The position numbers and the translations under genes were made by a program. Source: Pythium myriotylum (lineage: Eukaryota; Oomycota; Peronosporomycetes; Pythiales; Pythiaceae). Taken from it: 64,000 nucleotides of DNA. Where the stretch lies: contig JALJCQ010000017.1 of assembly GCA_023091665.1 (NCBI GenBank), forward strand, positions 3,344,501 to 3,408,500, written 5' to 3'. Shown piece by piece: positions 9,474 through 20,584 of the stretch (positions are counted from its first letter, which is position 1; each line of letters begins with the position of its first letter). Under the pieces are notes generated by a model. That model worked only from the letters and a program-made list of their open reading frames with translations. It was not told the origin of the DNA and searched no databases.

Positions 9474-12400
9474 TTACGCTGCAGCAGACTCCACGAGCTT
9501 CTTGTAGATCCCATTCAATGCCAACAACTCGGCATGCGTGCCCTGCTCCGCGATCTTGCCACCACTCACGACGCAAATCTTGTCCGCCTTGCGGATCGTC
9601 GACAAGCGGTGCGCGATGATGATCGTCGTGCGTCGCTTGAGCGCCACGACCTTGTCGAGCGCCTCCTGCACGACTTTCTCGCTCTCCGAGTCGAGTGCGC
9701 TCGTGGCCTCGTCCAGCAGTAACACATTCGGGTTCTTGATGATCGCACGAGCAATGGCGATACGCTGCTTCTGACCACCCGACAATTGCTCACCCTTGGC
9801 GCCCACCTGCGTGTTGTAGCCGTCCGGAAACCGCGAGATGAAGTCGTGCGCGTTGGCCATGCGCGCAGCCTCCTCGATCTCCTCCGCCGTGACCTCGTGC
9901 TCGCACCCGTAGGCGATATTCTCGGCGATCGTGCCAACGAAAAGAGTCGGCTCTTGTCCCACGAGGCCGATCTGGCTGCGCAGCCAACGCAAATTGAGTT
10001 GGCGCAGGTCGTTGCCATCGAGCTGCACACTGCCAGCGACGGGATCGTAGAAACGCTCGAGCATTGCAATACACGTCGACTTGCCACCGCCTGACGGACC
10101 ACAGAACGCAACAGTCTGCCCTGCCTCGATCGTGAGATTGTAGTTCTTGAGCACTGTGACTCCCGGGCGTGAGGGATATCGGAAGGTGATGTCCTTGAAC
10201 TCGATCCTGCCTTGCACGTAGGCTGGGCGCAGCCCGCCGTTGTCGAACGAGTCGATCGTCAGCGGGCGCTCGCAGATCGCGTTGATCTCTCGCCCTGCTT
10301 TCTTGGCCTTCTCCGCATCACCATAGAACATCAACACGTATCCGATCCCCTGAACGCCCATCATGATCGCCATCAATGAGCGCATGAGCTCGAGGAACGT
10401 GATCTTGCCCTGGTCCACGAGGATACCGCCGTACCAGTAGGCGAGGCCGTAGGTTGCATAAATGATGAAAGATCCAAAGCCCAGTGCGAGACCATTGATC
10501 TGGGCCTCCTTGCGTCCTTGGAGAAGCGGGAGCTGCAACAGTTCTTCAAACTTGGTCATCACTTTCGCCTCGAGCCCAAGCGAGACGACCGTACGGATGT
10601 TCGTCAATGCCTCGGACGCGTGGGCACCGACTGCTCCGAGCTCGTCGCCGAGTCCTGCCTGGGAGCTTAGTTGGTTTGCACGGATCGCGCTTGAGAGCAT
10701 GAGGAACGGCACAATAACGAGGAGCACTATCGAGAGTCGCCAGCTACCCAGTAAGAAAGAGACGAGCATTGCAGCGAGGAAGCCCCATGCGGCATCCACG
10801 ACGCCTCCGAGTACGTTCCCTGAGATGGAAGCGACTTTCTCGGCATTTGTAGCAAGATCCGCGGTGAGCGCACCCGTTGCGTGCTTGGTCTGGTCGAAAA
10901 ACGCAATATCCTGGCGACACAGAGCGCTGAAGTGGCGGTTGCGGAGACGAGCGATGAGATGCTCACCTGACGAGTCGATGTAAATTCGGTGGACAACGGT
11001 GGACAGAAACACCACGATGGCACCCCCGCAGTAGCAAATACCATAGAGCGTCACGTCATGCGAGAGAGACGAGAGGTACGAGCGATCGTTGTACGCTTCA
11101 TACTTTGCGTACTTGACAGTCATCGAGTTGACCATGGCCGAGATCAATAACGAACTGCCCGGAGTCGCGAACGCCGATATCGCGATGGCGAAAATGCCGA
11201 TTAAGTAGTACTTGAGTTCGCTCCGCGGGAACCTCAGCGCGTCCCGAATAGTGAACTTTGTCGCAGGAGAGTCTTCGTCAACCGCATCCGCGTACTCACT
11301 CGGGCGCTCACTTTTGGACGAGCGGATGCTGGATGTGCGTTTCCAAGCATCGCCGATAGACGCAATCTCCAGATCCTTCGCAGCACTCTCCTGATCTTCC
11401 TTGGCTTTGATCGCTTGGATCGTGTACAGTCGATTGTACAGTCCATCCGGTTTCTCTACCAGTTCTGCATGGCGGCCTTCCTCGACGACGCGACCTCCGG
11501 ACAGAACGACGATCTTGTCCGCACGATGGACCGTCGAAAGTCGGTGGGCGATCACGATCGTCGTCATCTGCGTCTCCTCCATCAGTCGGTTCAGCGCGTC
11601 CTGAACGACGCGCTCGCTCTCGGCGTCTAGCGCACTGGTCGCTTCATCCAGCACAAGGATCTTGGGGTTGCGTACAACAGCTCGAGCGATCGCGACACGC
11701 TGTTTCTGCCCACCAGAGAGCGAGATGCCCTTCTCGCCTACGAGCGTGTCGTACTGTTGAGGGAGCGTCATGATGAAGTTGTGCGCATTGGCCATCTTGG
11801 CAGCTGCGATGGCCTGCTCTCGCGTCACGTCCTCAGCGCCGGCGGCGATGTTTTCGAAGATCGAGCGAGCGAACAGCACGGGCTCCTGCGAGACCATACC
11901 GATCTGCGACCGCAGCCACTTGATATTGAGCGTGCTGATGTCGCGACCATCGAGGAGGATCTGGCCTCGCTGAGGGCTGTAGAACCTCTCGAGCAGTGCG
12001 ATGAGCGTACTCTTGCCACCACCACTCGCACCGACAAATGCGACCGTCTGACCCGCTTCAATAGTGACATTGTAGCCATTGAGCACCTGAGCATCAGGTC
12101 TCGCTGGGTATGCGAAGTGGATGTCAACTGCCTGGATACGACCCTCGCACGTGTCAGGGATGAAGCCTTCATCCTTCGATGCGTCAATCGCCGAGGGCGT
12201 ATCGAGGATCTTGTAGATCGCAGCGGCAGCTCCTCTGGCTCTCGCGACGGCACTGAAGTTGGTCGAGATCTGAGCCACGGAGCCTGAACCAAGCAGCATC
12301 GCGAAGAAACCCTGGAACATGTCGCTGGGCGAGCGGTCCCCGTGGGCGACGCGCGACCCTCCGTACCAAAGCCCAGCAGCGTACATGACCCACATACCGG

Positions 12401-13319
12401 ACATGAAGAGACCGCATACGTACGCATTGTACTTTAACATGTCGATGTTCTTGGCCTCGGCGTCCGCGATCTTCTCCGCGTACTTGTCGATTGCACGACC
12501 CTCGCCATTGAGCGATGCGACCGTGCGAATGGCACCGAGATTCTCTTCTGCGATGGCGTTGGCCTTCGCGTAGAGTGCCTGGGAGTAGTCTTGTATCTCC
12601 TGGTTCGCCGAGATGAGAAAGCGTAAAGACCACATCGTGAATGGCATGACACAAGCCATGACAAGTGCCATGTCCCAGCCCTTGATGAACGCGATGAGGC
12701 AGCCCGTAAGGAACTGGCACGTGTGCTTGACCGTGAGACCGAACTTGTGGCCCATACCGTCTTTGATACGCACGGTGTCTCCTGTCAGTCGATTGCCTAG
12801 CTCCATCGCAACGTGCGAGTCGAACCAGCCAATGTCCATGTGCACCATGTGCTGGAGTGTCGCTTGACGAAGTCGTTGCATCTGACGCTCAGCCGAGTAC
12901 ATGAAGAGCACGTAGGCGAGGTAGTCGGTGAGAAAGAGGACCACAGCGATGGCGACGTACTCGAGCGCGGCCTTGTTAATGGCATGCTTGTCGACACTAC
13001 CGTCGGGTCGCTGAAACGACGAGATCGCATTGCCGAACACGAGTGCCGTACACGGAAGCATCACACCACTCAACGCAGCGACGAAGAGACCACTGACGAG
13101 GCAGAAAATGTCGGTCGGCGTCGAGAAACGGTAAAGTGCGGCGAGTGGAATGGTCGGAGACGAGCCATGTTTGTCTGAGTCGTCCACGCTCTCAATGGGC
13201 TTGGATGGTTGTGGGTCATACTCCTTGGCTTTGTCAAATGCCGACCGCCTGGGCGTGAGAATCTGTGCGTACGAGAGATCCGATTCTCTTGGAACGAGCT
13301 CGCGAGGCGATTTAGTCAT
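9474..13319 (-). CDS. ABCB/P-glycoprotein-like full ABC transporter (1281 aa)
   Basis: Intact full-size multidrug-type exporter, typical length for the ABCB family (about 1,280 residues). Order: cytosolic N terminus (~1-65), TMD1 (~66-340), NBD1 with Walker A GASGGGKST and signature LSGGQKQRVAIARAVV, a charged linker (~620-690), TMD2 (~700-990), NBD2 with Walker A GPSGGGKST, signature LSGGQKQRIAIARAII and Walker B VLLLDEATSALD. It is a single-exon gene with its start 25 nt after an INR element. It is a tandem duplicate of the gene at 4480-8312; the NBD2 ends are the most alike, which suggests recent duplication or gene conversion. Substrates cannot be told. MATE efflux genes follow downstream. 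Confidence 0.97.
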   Translation of the reverse strand: MTKSPRELVPRESDLSYAQILTPRRSAFDKAKEYDPQPSKPIESVDDSDKHGSSPTIPLAALYRFSTPTDIFCLVSGLFVAALSGVMLPCTALVFGNAISSFQRPDGSVDKHAINKAALEYVAIAVVLFLTDYLAYVLFMYSAERQMQRLRQATLQHMVHMDIGWFDSHVAMELGNRLTGDTVRIKDGMGHKFGLTVKHTCQFLTGCLIAFIKGWDMALVMACVMPFTMWSLRFLISANQEIQDYSQALYAKANAIAEENLGAIRTVASLNGEGRAIDKYAEKIADAEAKNIDMLKYNAYVCGLFMSGMWVMYAAGLWYGGSRVAHGDRSPSDMFQGFFAMLLGSGSVAQISTNFSAVARARGAAAAIYKILDTPSAIDASKDEGFIPDTCEGRIQAVDIHFAYPARPDAQVLNGYNVTIEAGQTVAFVGASGGGKSTLIALLERFYSPQRGQILLDGRDISTLNIKWLRSQIGMVSQEPVLFARSIFENIAAGAEDVTREQAIAAAKMANAHNFIMTLPQQYDTLVGEKGISLSGGQKQRVAIARAVVRNPKILVLDEATSALDAESERVVQDALNRLMEETQMTTIVIAHRLSTVHRADKIVVLSGGRVVEEGRHAELVEKPDGLYNRLYTIQAIKAKEDQESAAKDLEIASIGDAWKRTSSIRSSKSERPSEYADAVDEDSPATKFTIRDALRFPRSELKYYLIGIFAIAISAFATPGSSLLISAMVNSMTVKYAKYEAYNDRSYLSSLSHDVTLYGICYCGGAIVVFLSTVVHRIYIDSSGEHLIARLRNRHFSALCRQDIAFFDQTKHATGALTADLATNAEKVASISGNVLGGVVDAAWGFLAAMLVSFLLGSWRLSIVLLVIVPFLMLSSAIRANQLSSQAGLGDELGAVGAHASEALTNIRTVVSLGLEAKVMTKFEELLQLPLLQGRKEAQINGLALGFGSFIIYATYGLAYWYGGILVDQGKITFLELMRSLMAIMMGVQGIGYVLMFYGDAEKAKKAGREINAICERPLTIDSFDNGGLRPAYVQGRIEFKDITFRYPSRPGVTVLKNYNLTIEAGQTVAFCGPSGGGKSTCIAMLERFYDPVAGSVQLDGNDLRQLNLRWLRSQIGLVGQEPTLFVGTIAENIAYGCEHEVTAEEIEEAARMANAHDFISRFPDGYNTQVGAKGEQLSGGQKQRIAIARAIIKNPNVLLLDEATSALDSESEKVVQEALDKVVALKRRTTIIIAHRLSTIRKADKICVVSGGKIAEQGTHAELLALNGIYKKLVESAAA

Positions 13320-13343
13320 CGTGCTTGATCCGTTGCTGATTCC

Positions 13344-13352
13344 AGAATGAGC
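13344..13352 (-). promoter_or_regulatory. INR-type initiator of the intact ABC gene
   Basis: GCTCATTCT on the minus strand is a perfect match to the initiator half of the oomycete core promoter, 25 nt before the ATG. The flanking AT half is weak. Confidence 0.55.
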
Positions 13353-15249
13353 TCGTAGTTACTGAAGGTTGCGAGATCTTAATGACAACCTGCGAGTTGG
13401 AAGACAGGAACGCTATGTGATCAGTTACCATGATACAGTATGCATGCGATTATACAGGCTTTACAGCAGAGTCTATTGCATAATAGAACCTGTATAATTA
13501 AATCCTTGCCTCAAATCCAACTGATTTAATGTGAACCAGCCCTACGATGGCGACAAATGAGCAGGTGTACTCATCATGCCAAGAATGTTTGTAGTGGTGA
13601 TCATTGAGAAAGGCTGCACTGTTGAGGAGGCACAGTTTCCACACTCGGACCCGTTCGTGTTCCCTCTGTTACATCGAACTGTTCAACGACGATACACCTT
13701 GGAAACTCCCACAAGCGGACTACCCACCGCCAACTCATTTCGCCGAAGCCGTCGGGAAAAACGAGTGTACAGCACTCCACCCAGGGTTCCGTGATATTAC
13801 ATTGCTTTGGTTTGCTGGCTGACACTTTCCAAGTGTACCCTGCATGTCGTATCTGTGATGCCCTCCTGTCGGCAATCTCGCAAGATGTTTGTGCTGGGTT
13901 GTGTCGGGATAGATCTGTCTAGTCAATTAGGGATGTCCTGATTCGGTCCAGTTGATTGGTACTCCAATCCGAGAACGCTGAAGCCTGTCCATCACACAGA
14001 ACCCGAGAGGAAATAGTGTGGACGCAACTCCTTATCACTCCACCATTACTGGAGTTCTAGTATAGCTGCATGGTGGGCCACGGTTCAAGTTGTAACTTCG
14101 GCAGAGCGCAACGATCGAGATTCTACGGCCACGCGACCCACAACCACGACTTGTGAGAGCTGGACACGGGGATCATGCGCTAACTTCGGCTGCAAAAGTA
14201 GAAGATTTGCTTCGTCCTTTCCCGCACGTCAGCACTACACAGCCAACCACAAGTCAGATGCAGCAACCTTCTCGATTGATGTCCTTATGGTAACCTCACC
14301 TGAAAACCGGTCTAGGGTAATATGTAGGCACTGGCCCCTGCGTACTAAAGCTGGCGACTTGGTTGTACTAATCACTTGAGATGAGAACGAGAATGCCTGC
14401 ACCTCGCGATCATTCTGGGTGACGTCATCTGGTCATGCATTCCGCCAGGGATTCTTGAAGAGGCGACGTCTCGACTTGTGTAATGTTTCAAGTCAATGGC
14501 GCTTGTTAGAGGATGGATGGCCTGACTCCATCCGGTGGATTCAAATAACTTCCACTTGTTTGAAAACACGTTCTGTGGGACAAAGCAATGGACGGTAGCA
14601 TCACTGAAATCAACAACCGTGATTACCACTCACAATCATCCTCGTCATTGCCGTTCAGAAACGATATCCTTCAGCATGGCCAACGGCTCGCAGCGTCACT
14701 CACCAGCTCTCTCTTTGTGTTGCGATGGTTTCCTCTTTCAAAGAAAACGAATTCTGGCACGCTGCAACAGCAGGCAAGCATGAAATGTTCACGATCGCAC
14801 ATTTTAGAAAAACAGTTTAGTCGCAGGCTCGGGAGTGGGGTGATTTACTTTCGAACCAATCACTAATTGAGGATGGCTGCGCTCACTAGAAATAGTGGAA
14901 GACGTGACCCTCGACTCCTGCAACTTTTGATGTTGGACTCAGTTTCGTCGACCGGAGAATGAATGCTGAGCGCAGTCATTCAGTCTGTGTCCGAGTCTGC
15001 TCTGTCTACTCAACCACGAACTGCCCCGAGCATCACGCTGGGGATCGTTTCATCTCATGACTGCGAGTCTATCACGTGTACAGTCTATGTCCGAGCCTGC
15101 TTTGTGTACTAATCGCGCGCCAACCTGAATAGATGACACCTGAGGCAATGTCGATACAGCACTCACTCATCTGTGGTCATGGACAGTTGACGGATAGGAC
15201 GAAGTTCGAGCATTCGCAGTTTCTCGGCCTCCCACTCAGTTCTACGGAA
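13353..15249. other. Gene-free stretch between ABC and MATE genes
   Basis: No gene is supported; only short open frames occur. It contains a nested inverted repeat at about 13450-13499 (arms ATTATACAGG / CCTGTATAAT, with TCTATT..AATAGA inside). There is also a ~30-bp imperfect direct repeat (CAGTCTRTGTCCGAGYCTGC) at about 14979-15008 and 15081-15110. Confidence 0.5.
13450..13499. repeat. Nested inverted repeat
   Basis: The outer arms ATTATACAGG and CCTGTATAAT (10 bp, perfect) enclose a second small foldback TCTATT-GCAT-AATAGA. It lies in an AT-rich, non-coding setting. Confidence 0.7.
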
Positions 15250-16798
15250 ATGAAGACCCTCGATGAAGCCTCCCGTCACGCTTTTGAGGATACTCCGCTG
15301 GTGGGTAATGGGGTGCAGAAGGCGTTTTCTCGACTCAGTGAGCCTGCCTGGGAAGAATTTGTCAGTCTGTCCAAGACCAGCGCCCCGTTGGTACGTTTTT
15401 GCTACATCCAATCGTTGTGATTATTGTTTGACACGGGAAATGGTGTAGATTGGAAGTACCATCGCACAGTACGCGCCGTCGATTTTGATGGACATCATGC
15501 TTGGAAACGTTGGCGCAAGCGACCAATCGGCGAAAATACTCGCAGGCGAGAGTCTAGCATCACTTCTGGAAGGCATGACGATCTCGAACCTGACTGGAGG
15601 CATCGAAACCGCGCTTGCGACCATGCTCCCGCAGGCCTACGGCGCGAAGCAACACGCGCAGTTCTGCGTCTATCTCCAAGCCGGGATGATCGCCTTTGCT
15701 TTGCTAATCCCTCTCGTTTTACTCATCACACTCACAAGCTCGTCGATTTTCAAGGGTCTTGGCCAGGTCTCAGAACTGGCTGACTTTGCTGGGATCTTCT
15801 CGCTCTTCACGCTCATCACATCACCGTTCAGCATGCTCGCCGGCCTCACGTACGACGCACTGGTCGCGCAACGCCGCACAAATCCTATCTTCATTGCGAC
15901 AGTGGTCTCCAGCCTTGTGAGTCTCCCAGTGGCTTACTGGTTGGGCTTCCACACATCACTCGGCTACGTCGGCATCGCGCTTGCCGAGGTCCTCGCAGTT
16001 GTCGTCCAGGCCTCGATCCAGCTCTATGCTCTTCTCAAAAGTGAGGTGATCGTGGAAGGCTGGCCCGGATGGCGCATCGGTGAAGCATGGGATCTGTGCC
16101 TTCGTCTCCTTCCGCTCATGGGCTCGGGCACGCTGATGAGCATCTTCTTCTCCATCGGACCCAACTCAATCTCGTTTCTGAGTGGCTTGCTGCCCAACGC
16201 AGCTCAGTCCATCGCGACGAGCGGCATTGCCGGGACAATGATCTCTCTGACCTTCCTTCCGATTAGCTGCCTCGTGCCTGCTGGGGTCGTTGGTGTGGCG
16301 ACAGCACTCGGCGCGGGAGACATCGACCGTGCCAAGACCAGTAGTCGTGTTCTCTGCGCGATGCTGCTCTCGCTTTCGGCGTTGGTGATGGTCGTCTCTT
16401 CGTTCATTATTGGCCCGTTCGCGCGTAGTTCGACGAGCGATGAGGCCATCGCTCAAGCTGCCATCCCCATCTTCTTCTCCCTGATCGTGATCGTGCCGTT
16501 GGACGCGTGGAAGAGTTGGGTTGTCGCCAACATGGAGGCGTGCGCCAAGCAGTTGCTCGTCGCACAGCTATCCTTTGTGTCCTTCTTCGCTGTGGGTGTA
16601 CCGCTTGGCTGGCTCTTCGCGTCCACCTTTCAACTGGGTGTGCCTGGGCTGTGGTATGGACAGATCGTCGGATACGTGGGATTCAGCTTGTTCGGTACGA
16701 TCTGGTTCCATACTTACGACTTGCAGAGCGTGGCGAGCGAGGCCCAGAAGGCGACTCACATCCATGAGAAGCGCGAGCCAGAGCCAGAACAAGCGTGA
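15250..16798 (+). CDS. MATE-family efflux transporter (two exons, 496 aa)
   Basis: Multidrug and toxin extrusion protein: a 12-helix membrane antiporter driven by a cation gradient. Exon 1 is 15250-15390, intron 15391-15448 (GTACGT..GTGTAG, 58 nt, phase 0), exon 2 15449-16798. Exon 1 encodes the cytosolic N terminus ending ..EEFVSLSKTSAPL. Exon 2 opens IGSTIAQYAPSILMDIMLGN, which is first-helix sequence, and then A..LA..LxG..IxNxTGGxxTALATxxPQAYGAKQ, typical of eukaryotic MATE proteins. Length and helix count are normal. The ATG at 15250 is preferred because it joins in frame and the INR-like GAGCATTCGCAGTTTCTC lies ~23-40 nt upstream. A paralogue with the same intron position is at 21163-22731. 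Confidence 0.92.
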
Positions 16799-16869
16799 TT
16801 TCCCGGTATCTATGCGAGAAGTACGCACCAAATCAATATGAAGTTGGAGCTCATAAATTGATTTGGACC

Positions 16870-17205
16870 TGATAATGCGGGCATCATGGACCCTGCACTC
16901 TTGAAGAGACACGCGAGATGCCATCTTCGGAGAACTTCGTAAAAGTCTCAACGGGGTGGAGTCGTTTGGTGGCATCGTGCCGCGGTGGGTATGCCATGAG
17001 GAAGATACCTGCCCTACTGGAGATCGTGCTGACTAGAAACGGGTCAAGAATGTTCCTTCTACAAGGGACTTTCGACACTAATCCTGTCTCGAACACATCA
17101 CCACAAGAATGATAGGATTGTGTTGTCAATCTGAAAGAATCATGAAGACTCAAAGGTGGACTCCTTCTTCGAACCTACAGAACTGCTTACTATGAAATCC
17201 TTCCC
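16870..17205. repeat. Dispersed non-coding repeat, copy A
   Basis: This block is recognisably similar, with many substitutions and small gaps, to 20585-20940. Shared stretches include GGTGGCATCGTGCCGCGGTG and CGGGTCAAGAATGT. Both copies lie beside a MATE gene. No coding frame is conserved between them, so this looks like a duplicated flank or a dead element. Confidence 0.75.
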
Positions 17206-17224
17206 TTCGAAGCCTCCGATAGGA

Positions 17225-17252
17225 GAGGAAGTTAATTGAATTTAACTTCCTC
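17225..17252. repeat. 28-bp palindrome
   Basis: Arms GAGGAAGTTAA and TTAACTTCCTC (11 bp, perfect) enclose a 6-nt loop. It is non-coding. Confidence 0.85.
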
Positions 17253-17538
17253 TGTCATGAGCTGGTATGCCAATGGAGGCAATGTAGATGACAGGCTCTT
17301 GTGAAGCACGGGCGCGTCTAATGGAGCCTAAATTGGATGGTGTCATCATGAACCGCTTACAAGTATATGTGCCAAATTTCGTTACGATTGAAGCAATACC
17401 GGAATTATTCCACTTGCGTCTTCCCACTCAAATGCCCGCTTCTTACAGAGACTGTGTGTTAAACAAGCACGTTATGCGTGCACTTTTAGTTTCATAAAAT
17501 TTGAAGATAGTCATGTCGAGAAGGAAACCCTTGAGAGG

Positions 17539-17586
17539 GTAATCCGAGACGAAAGGCTATAAATATAGGCTTTCGTCTCGGATTAC
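17539..17586. repeat. Left palindrome of a twin pair
   Basis: Outer arms of 17 bp (GTAATCCGAGACGAAAG and its complement) are perfect. The interior CTATAAATATAG is itself palindromic, so the whole 48 bp is almost a perfect palindrome. It directly abuts a second, unrelated palindrome. Confidence 0.95.
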
Positions 17587-17613
17587 CATCGGACGCATAA
17601 TATGCGTCCGATG
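17587..17613. repeat. Right palindrome of a twin pair
   Basis: Arms CATCGGACGCATA and its exact complement (13 bp) sit around a single A. There is no gap to the 48-bp palindrome on its left. Confidence 0.95.
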
Positions 17614-17950
17614 GTGGCCGAAGCGAGCGACGGTGTCTCGGAGTTTACCAGTCGTGAAAATGACCGCCATTTAATGACGCGTCGCGCTGGGCACCGTGAA
17701 AAGCATGCCCCACTGTCGACGCGAGTGTGGCGATGGCACCATACTGACTCACTTGCACACAAGCGGTCCAAGTGTACTACTTTGGATTACATATGGGCCA
17801 TATCTCAACAGTTGTACATGTGATTTGGACTTGGACCGCCACCTCCCGACAGCTTGACGGTTCCGAATCGGTGGCGCAGCGCCACACAAGAAGAATCCGG
17901 CTGACCGCGGCTGCGAAGTCGTCTGGCCAGACGTGACTTGTCCGCAAGAG

Positions 17951-18051
17951 CAAGTGCGTGTATCCAGTACTCGAACGCTACTGTATTACTTCGGAGTAAT
18001 TAATAGCGTCCGTGTTCTGGATTTTACTGTACTACTGGATACATGCACTTG
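17951..18051. repeat. Imperfect inverted repeat with ~60-bp spacer
   Basis: The left arm CAAGTGCGTGTATCCAGTA pairs with TACTGGATACATGCACTTG, with one mismatch. The spacer is AT-rich. It could be the terminal repeats of a very small non-autonomous element or another foldback scar. Confidence 0.7.
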
Positions 18052-18225
18052 CTCTGTGGCGGTTCGGTCCGTTTTATTGAGCAGGGTTGAGGGTCGGCTA
18101 ATGAGCAATTAGGATTGTAATGACGAGGTGACACACCCAGTGGACCTCCTCTGGACATATCACGGAGACCATCGCGCAATGGGTGGCTGCCTGTCATCGT
18201 TGTCTCTCTCGTTGCTTTTCTTCTC

Positions 18226-18244
18226 CCTCACTCTCCAATTTACC
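18226..18244 (+). promoter_or_regulatory. Oomycete core promoter (INR + flanking element)
   Basis: CCTCACTCTCCAATTTACC matches GCTCATTYYNCAWTTTNYY at 17 of 19 positions and lies 26 nt before the ATG at 18271. Confidence 0.75.
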
Positions 18245-18270
18245 TCTCGGCCGATTATACACTCCATCGG

Positions 18271-19380
18271 ATGAAGTCTGTCGCCACCGCCGTCGTGCTC
18301 ACGCTCTGGGCTTTTGCCGCCACTGCGGCGACCGACGCCGACTCTTGCCGTAATGGACAGCAGTGCACTAATGCGCAGGGTCAGGCGTCGCGCTGCAACA
18401 GTGTTGGCGAGTGCATGAGCAATCTCAAGGCATGCCCGAGCTCTTCAGCACTCCTGCAGCGGTGTCACCCCACCAAGACCATGTTCTGCTTCCCGCTCTT
18501 CGATAACAGCACGCTCCAGTGCCTCGACTTGACGGAAATCGACCCGATCGTCGCGCGGGACGCCTGTACGGGAAAGTCCGACGGCACCAAGTGCGTCTTT
18601 GCGTACAGCGACATGAACGGGCCCTCGCTCAACACGGCGACGGTCTTCGAACTCGAGGGCATGTGCTCCGACTCCGAGTGTCTCTCGCCGATCCACGTGA
18701 GCTGCATGAATAAGCAGCTCTTCGAAACGTGCTCGTACGAGAGCATCGAGAAGGGCAACCTCGTGCGCTTCTCCGGCTCGTGTCGGAGCCGCGGGTTCAA
18801 CCGCATGAATCGCTGTGAGTCGGTCGGCTCGGCCACCGTGATCGGCCCTGCGAAGGTGCTCACCCAGTCCCCTGTGACGCCCGCGCCGTTATCGACAACG
18901 GACGCGCCTAGTGCATCCAAGACGCCGGCGCCCTCGTCGGGCTCTGTCGCCTCCGACTCGGATGTCACGGTACGTCGTCTCGCATGGATTCGGTTGGACT
19001 TGAACGATAGACTGACTTGGTTTTACTGAACTCATCGACAGAACCCTTTCGACAATGTTTGGACAAGCACTCCCGCGCCGTACACGTTCGCACCGTACGT
19101 GCCGGAGACGCCACGCCCGCCGAGCTACGTGTACACGTCGTCCAGCGGTGGCGGCTCGGACCCGACGCTCAAGATCGTGCTGGGCGTGCTGTGCGGTGTG
19201 ATCGCTGTCACTTCGTTCATTGTGCGACAAGTGCGCAAGTCGTCGCCGCCGGCGGAAGCTGCGCCTGTGGTGGTGGTGGATCACCCGCACACGCCCGAGG
19301 TCTACACATCGTACTCCAAGCTCGAGGCTGGCGGGGGTCAGAATATTGCACCACAACACGCGACAGTGGCGAGGGTATAG
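18271..19380 (+). CDS. Cys-rich type I membrane protein (two exons, 345 aa)
   Basis: Exon 1 18271-18969, intron 18970-19041 (GTACGT..CGACAG, 72 nt, phase 0), exon 2 19042-19380. A signal peptide (MKSVATAVVLTLWAFAATAA) leads into a ~180-residue ectodomain with about 14 cysteines. A Thr/Pro/Ser-rich stalk with TPAP motifs follows (~195-265), then one membrane span near residue 285 (IVLGVLCGVIAVTSFIV) and a short basic/Val-rich tail. The layout suggests a wall-associated or cell-surface protein with an O-glycosylated stalk. I do not recognise the Cys domain. A strong core promoter supports the start. It sits between the two MATE genes but has no evident link to efflux. Confidence 0.88.
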
Positions 19381-19559
19381 TCGAACGAGACACTCTGCTG
19401 GGTGATCATTTGACTGGTACTTCTCATGATTTCGTTTTGCGAGCATAATATCCGATTCAACTTAGATGAACATTTCATTTTGAGGGGTGGAGTTGGTAAG
19501 ACGGACAGCACGATTTTTTCTGTCGACTTCGAGACCATCGTCCTCCACGCAGCACGCTA

Positions 19560-20210
19560 ATGCCCCAACTCTACCTCGACACCCTTCAGCTCGCTGACAT
19601 CCTCGGTGCCCATAGGTGGCTCCACTGTGCTCGAGCCAACAAAAAAGATGGCACACACACGTTTGCACTGAAGCTTGGTCGGGCAGCTCCGCCAAGTGAT
19701 GGCTGGGGAACTCCTGACCCGAGTGTGTCGAAATAAAGTCAGCACACCACTGGTCACGGCAGTACAGTTGCCTTCCTGCACACTGGATGCGCTCCCACTA
19801 GCGGTGCAACTATGCTCTTGTACAAGCCTTAGAGCGTAGGGGTCCTTTCACTGGCAGGTGGAAGACTTCAGCGATAACGCGCAGATCCTCAGACAACTAC
19901 AACGTTACCACTCGCCACAGAACGTCATCCTTCTCAAGCTCTACGTCGCGCCGACTCGCCGACACACTCCGGATTACAGGGTGTTGTCACCGCCTACGAG
20001 CCTTCAACAAAATCGCCAACGCGGCAGTCAACACCGCTATGGACTCCAAAGCAAGCCTCCAGGCCGTCACTCCCACCCGAGAAGTCATCACAACAGGCTC
20101 GAGGAACACCTGACCTCGGACTTCCACGAATGGCAAACTCGCCACTTCCTCGGCCACCGGCTGCGATAGCAAACAGGGAAAAGCACCCGTCTGCAGTGCA
20201 GGGTTCATGA
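19560..20210 (+). pseudogene. Degraded retroelement RNase H fragment
   Basis: Across shifting frames the plus strand encodes LYLDTLQLADILGAHRW and, further on, NKIANAAVNTAMDSKASLQ. This resembles the end of RNase H domains in oomycete retroelements, which carry NKMADxxANxAMD. A better preserved version of the same motif is present at 52.3 kb on the other strand. Frame changes and stops show it is dead. The exact element type cannot be assigned. Confidence 0.4.
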
Positions 20211-20584
20211 AGTTGAGATCCAATAGACCTCAACTTCAAAGTAAAAGAAGTCATGTACTGAAGTCTTCACGAGCCAATCTACCGGTAGTCGCATTGGCAT
20301 CAGGGATTTGGCTACATACGGTGTTGACGTTGTTCTGTTTATTGTATCCATTCATACCGGGGCTGGTTCATATATGTATGGGCTTCAGTTTCGTCGATTT
20401 CAGTCTAGATGATCATTGCTATTTTCAACTACACTTCGCACCAGACTATTATATCTTTTCAAAGCGACTCCAGCGGATAATCTTTTGCCCCAAGGTGTGT
20501 GGCCCTCGAATTGACGACGGTGGCATCTCAAGTCATCCATGGGATCTGGCACTGCTGAGTACCTCTCGTGCTAATAAATGTGAA

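Larger units (their letters stand above)
16799..18225. other. Repeat- and palindrome-bearing intergenic stretch
   Basis: No gene is supported. It carries one copy of a ~340-bp repeat (16870-17205), a 28-bp palindrome at 17225-17252, twin abutting palindromes at 17539-17613, and a long imperfect inverted repeat at 17951-18051. The last region otherwise looks plain. Confidence 0.55.
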
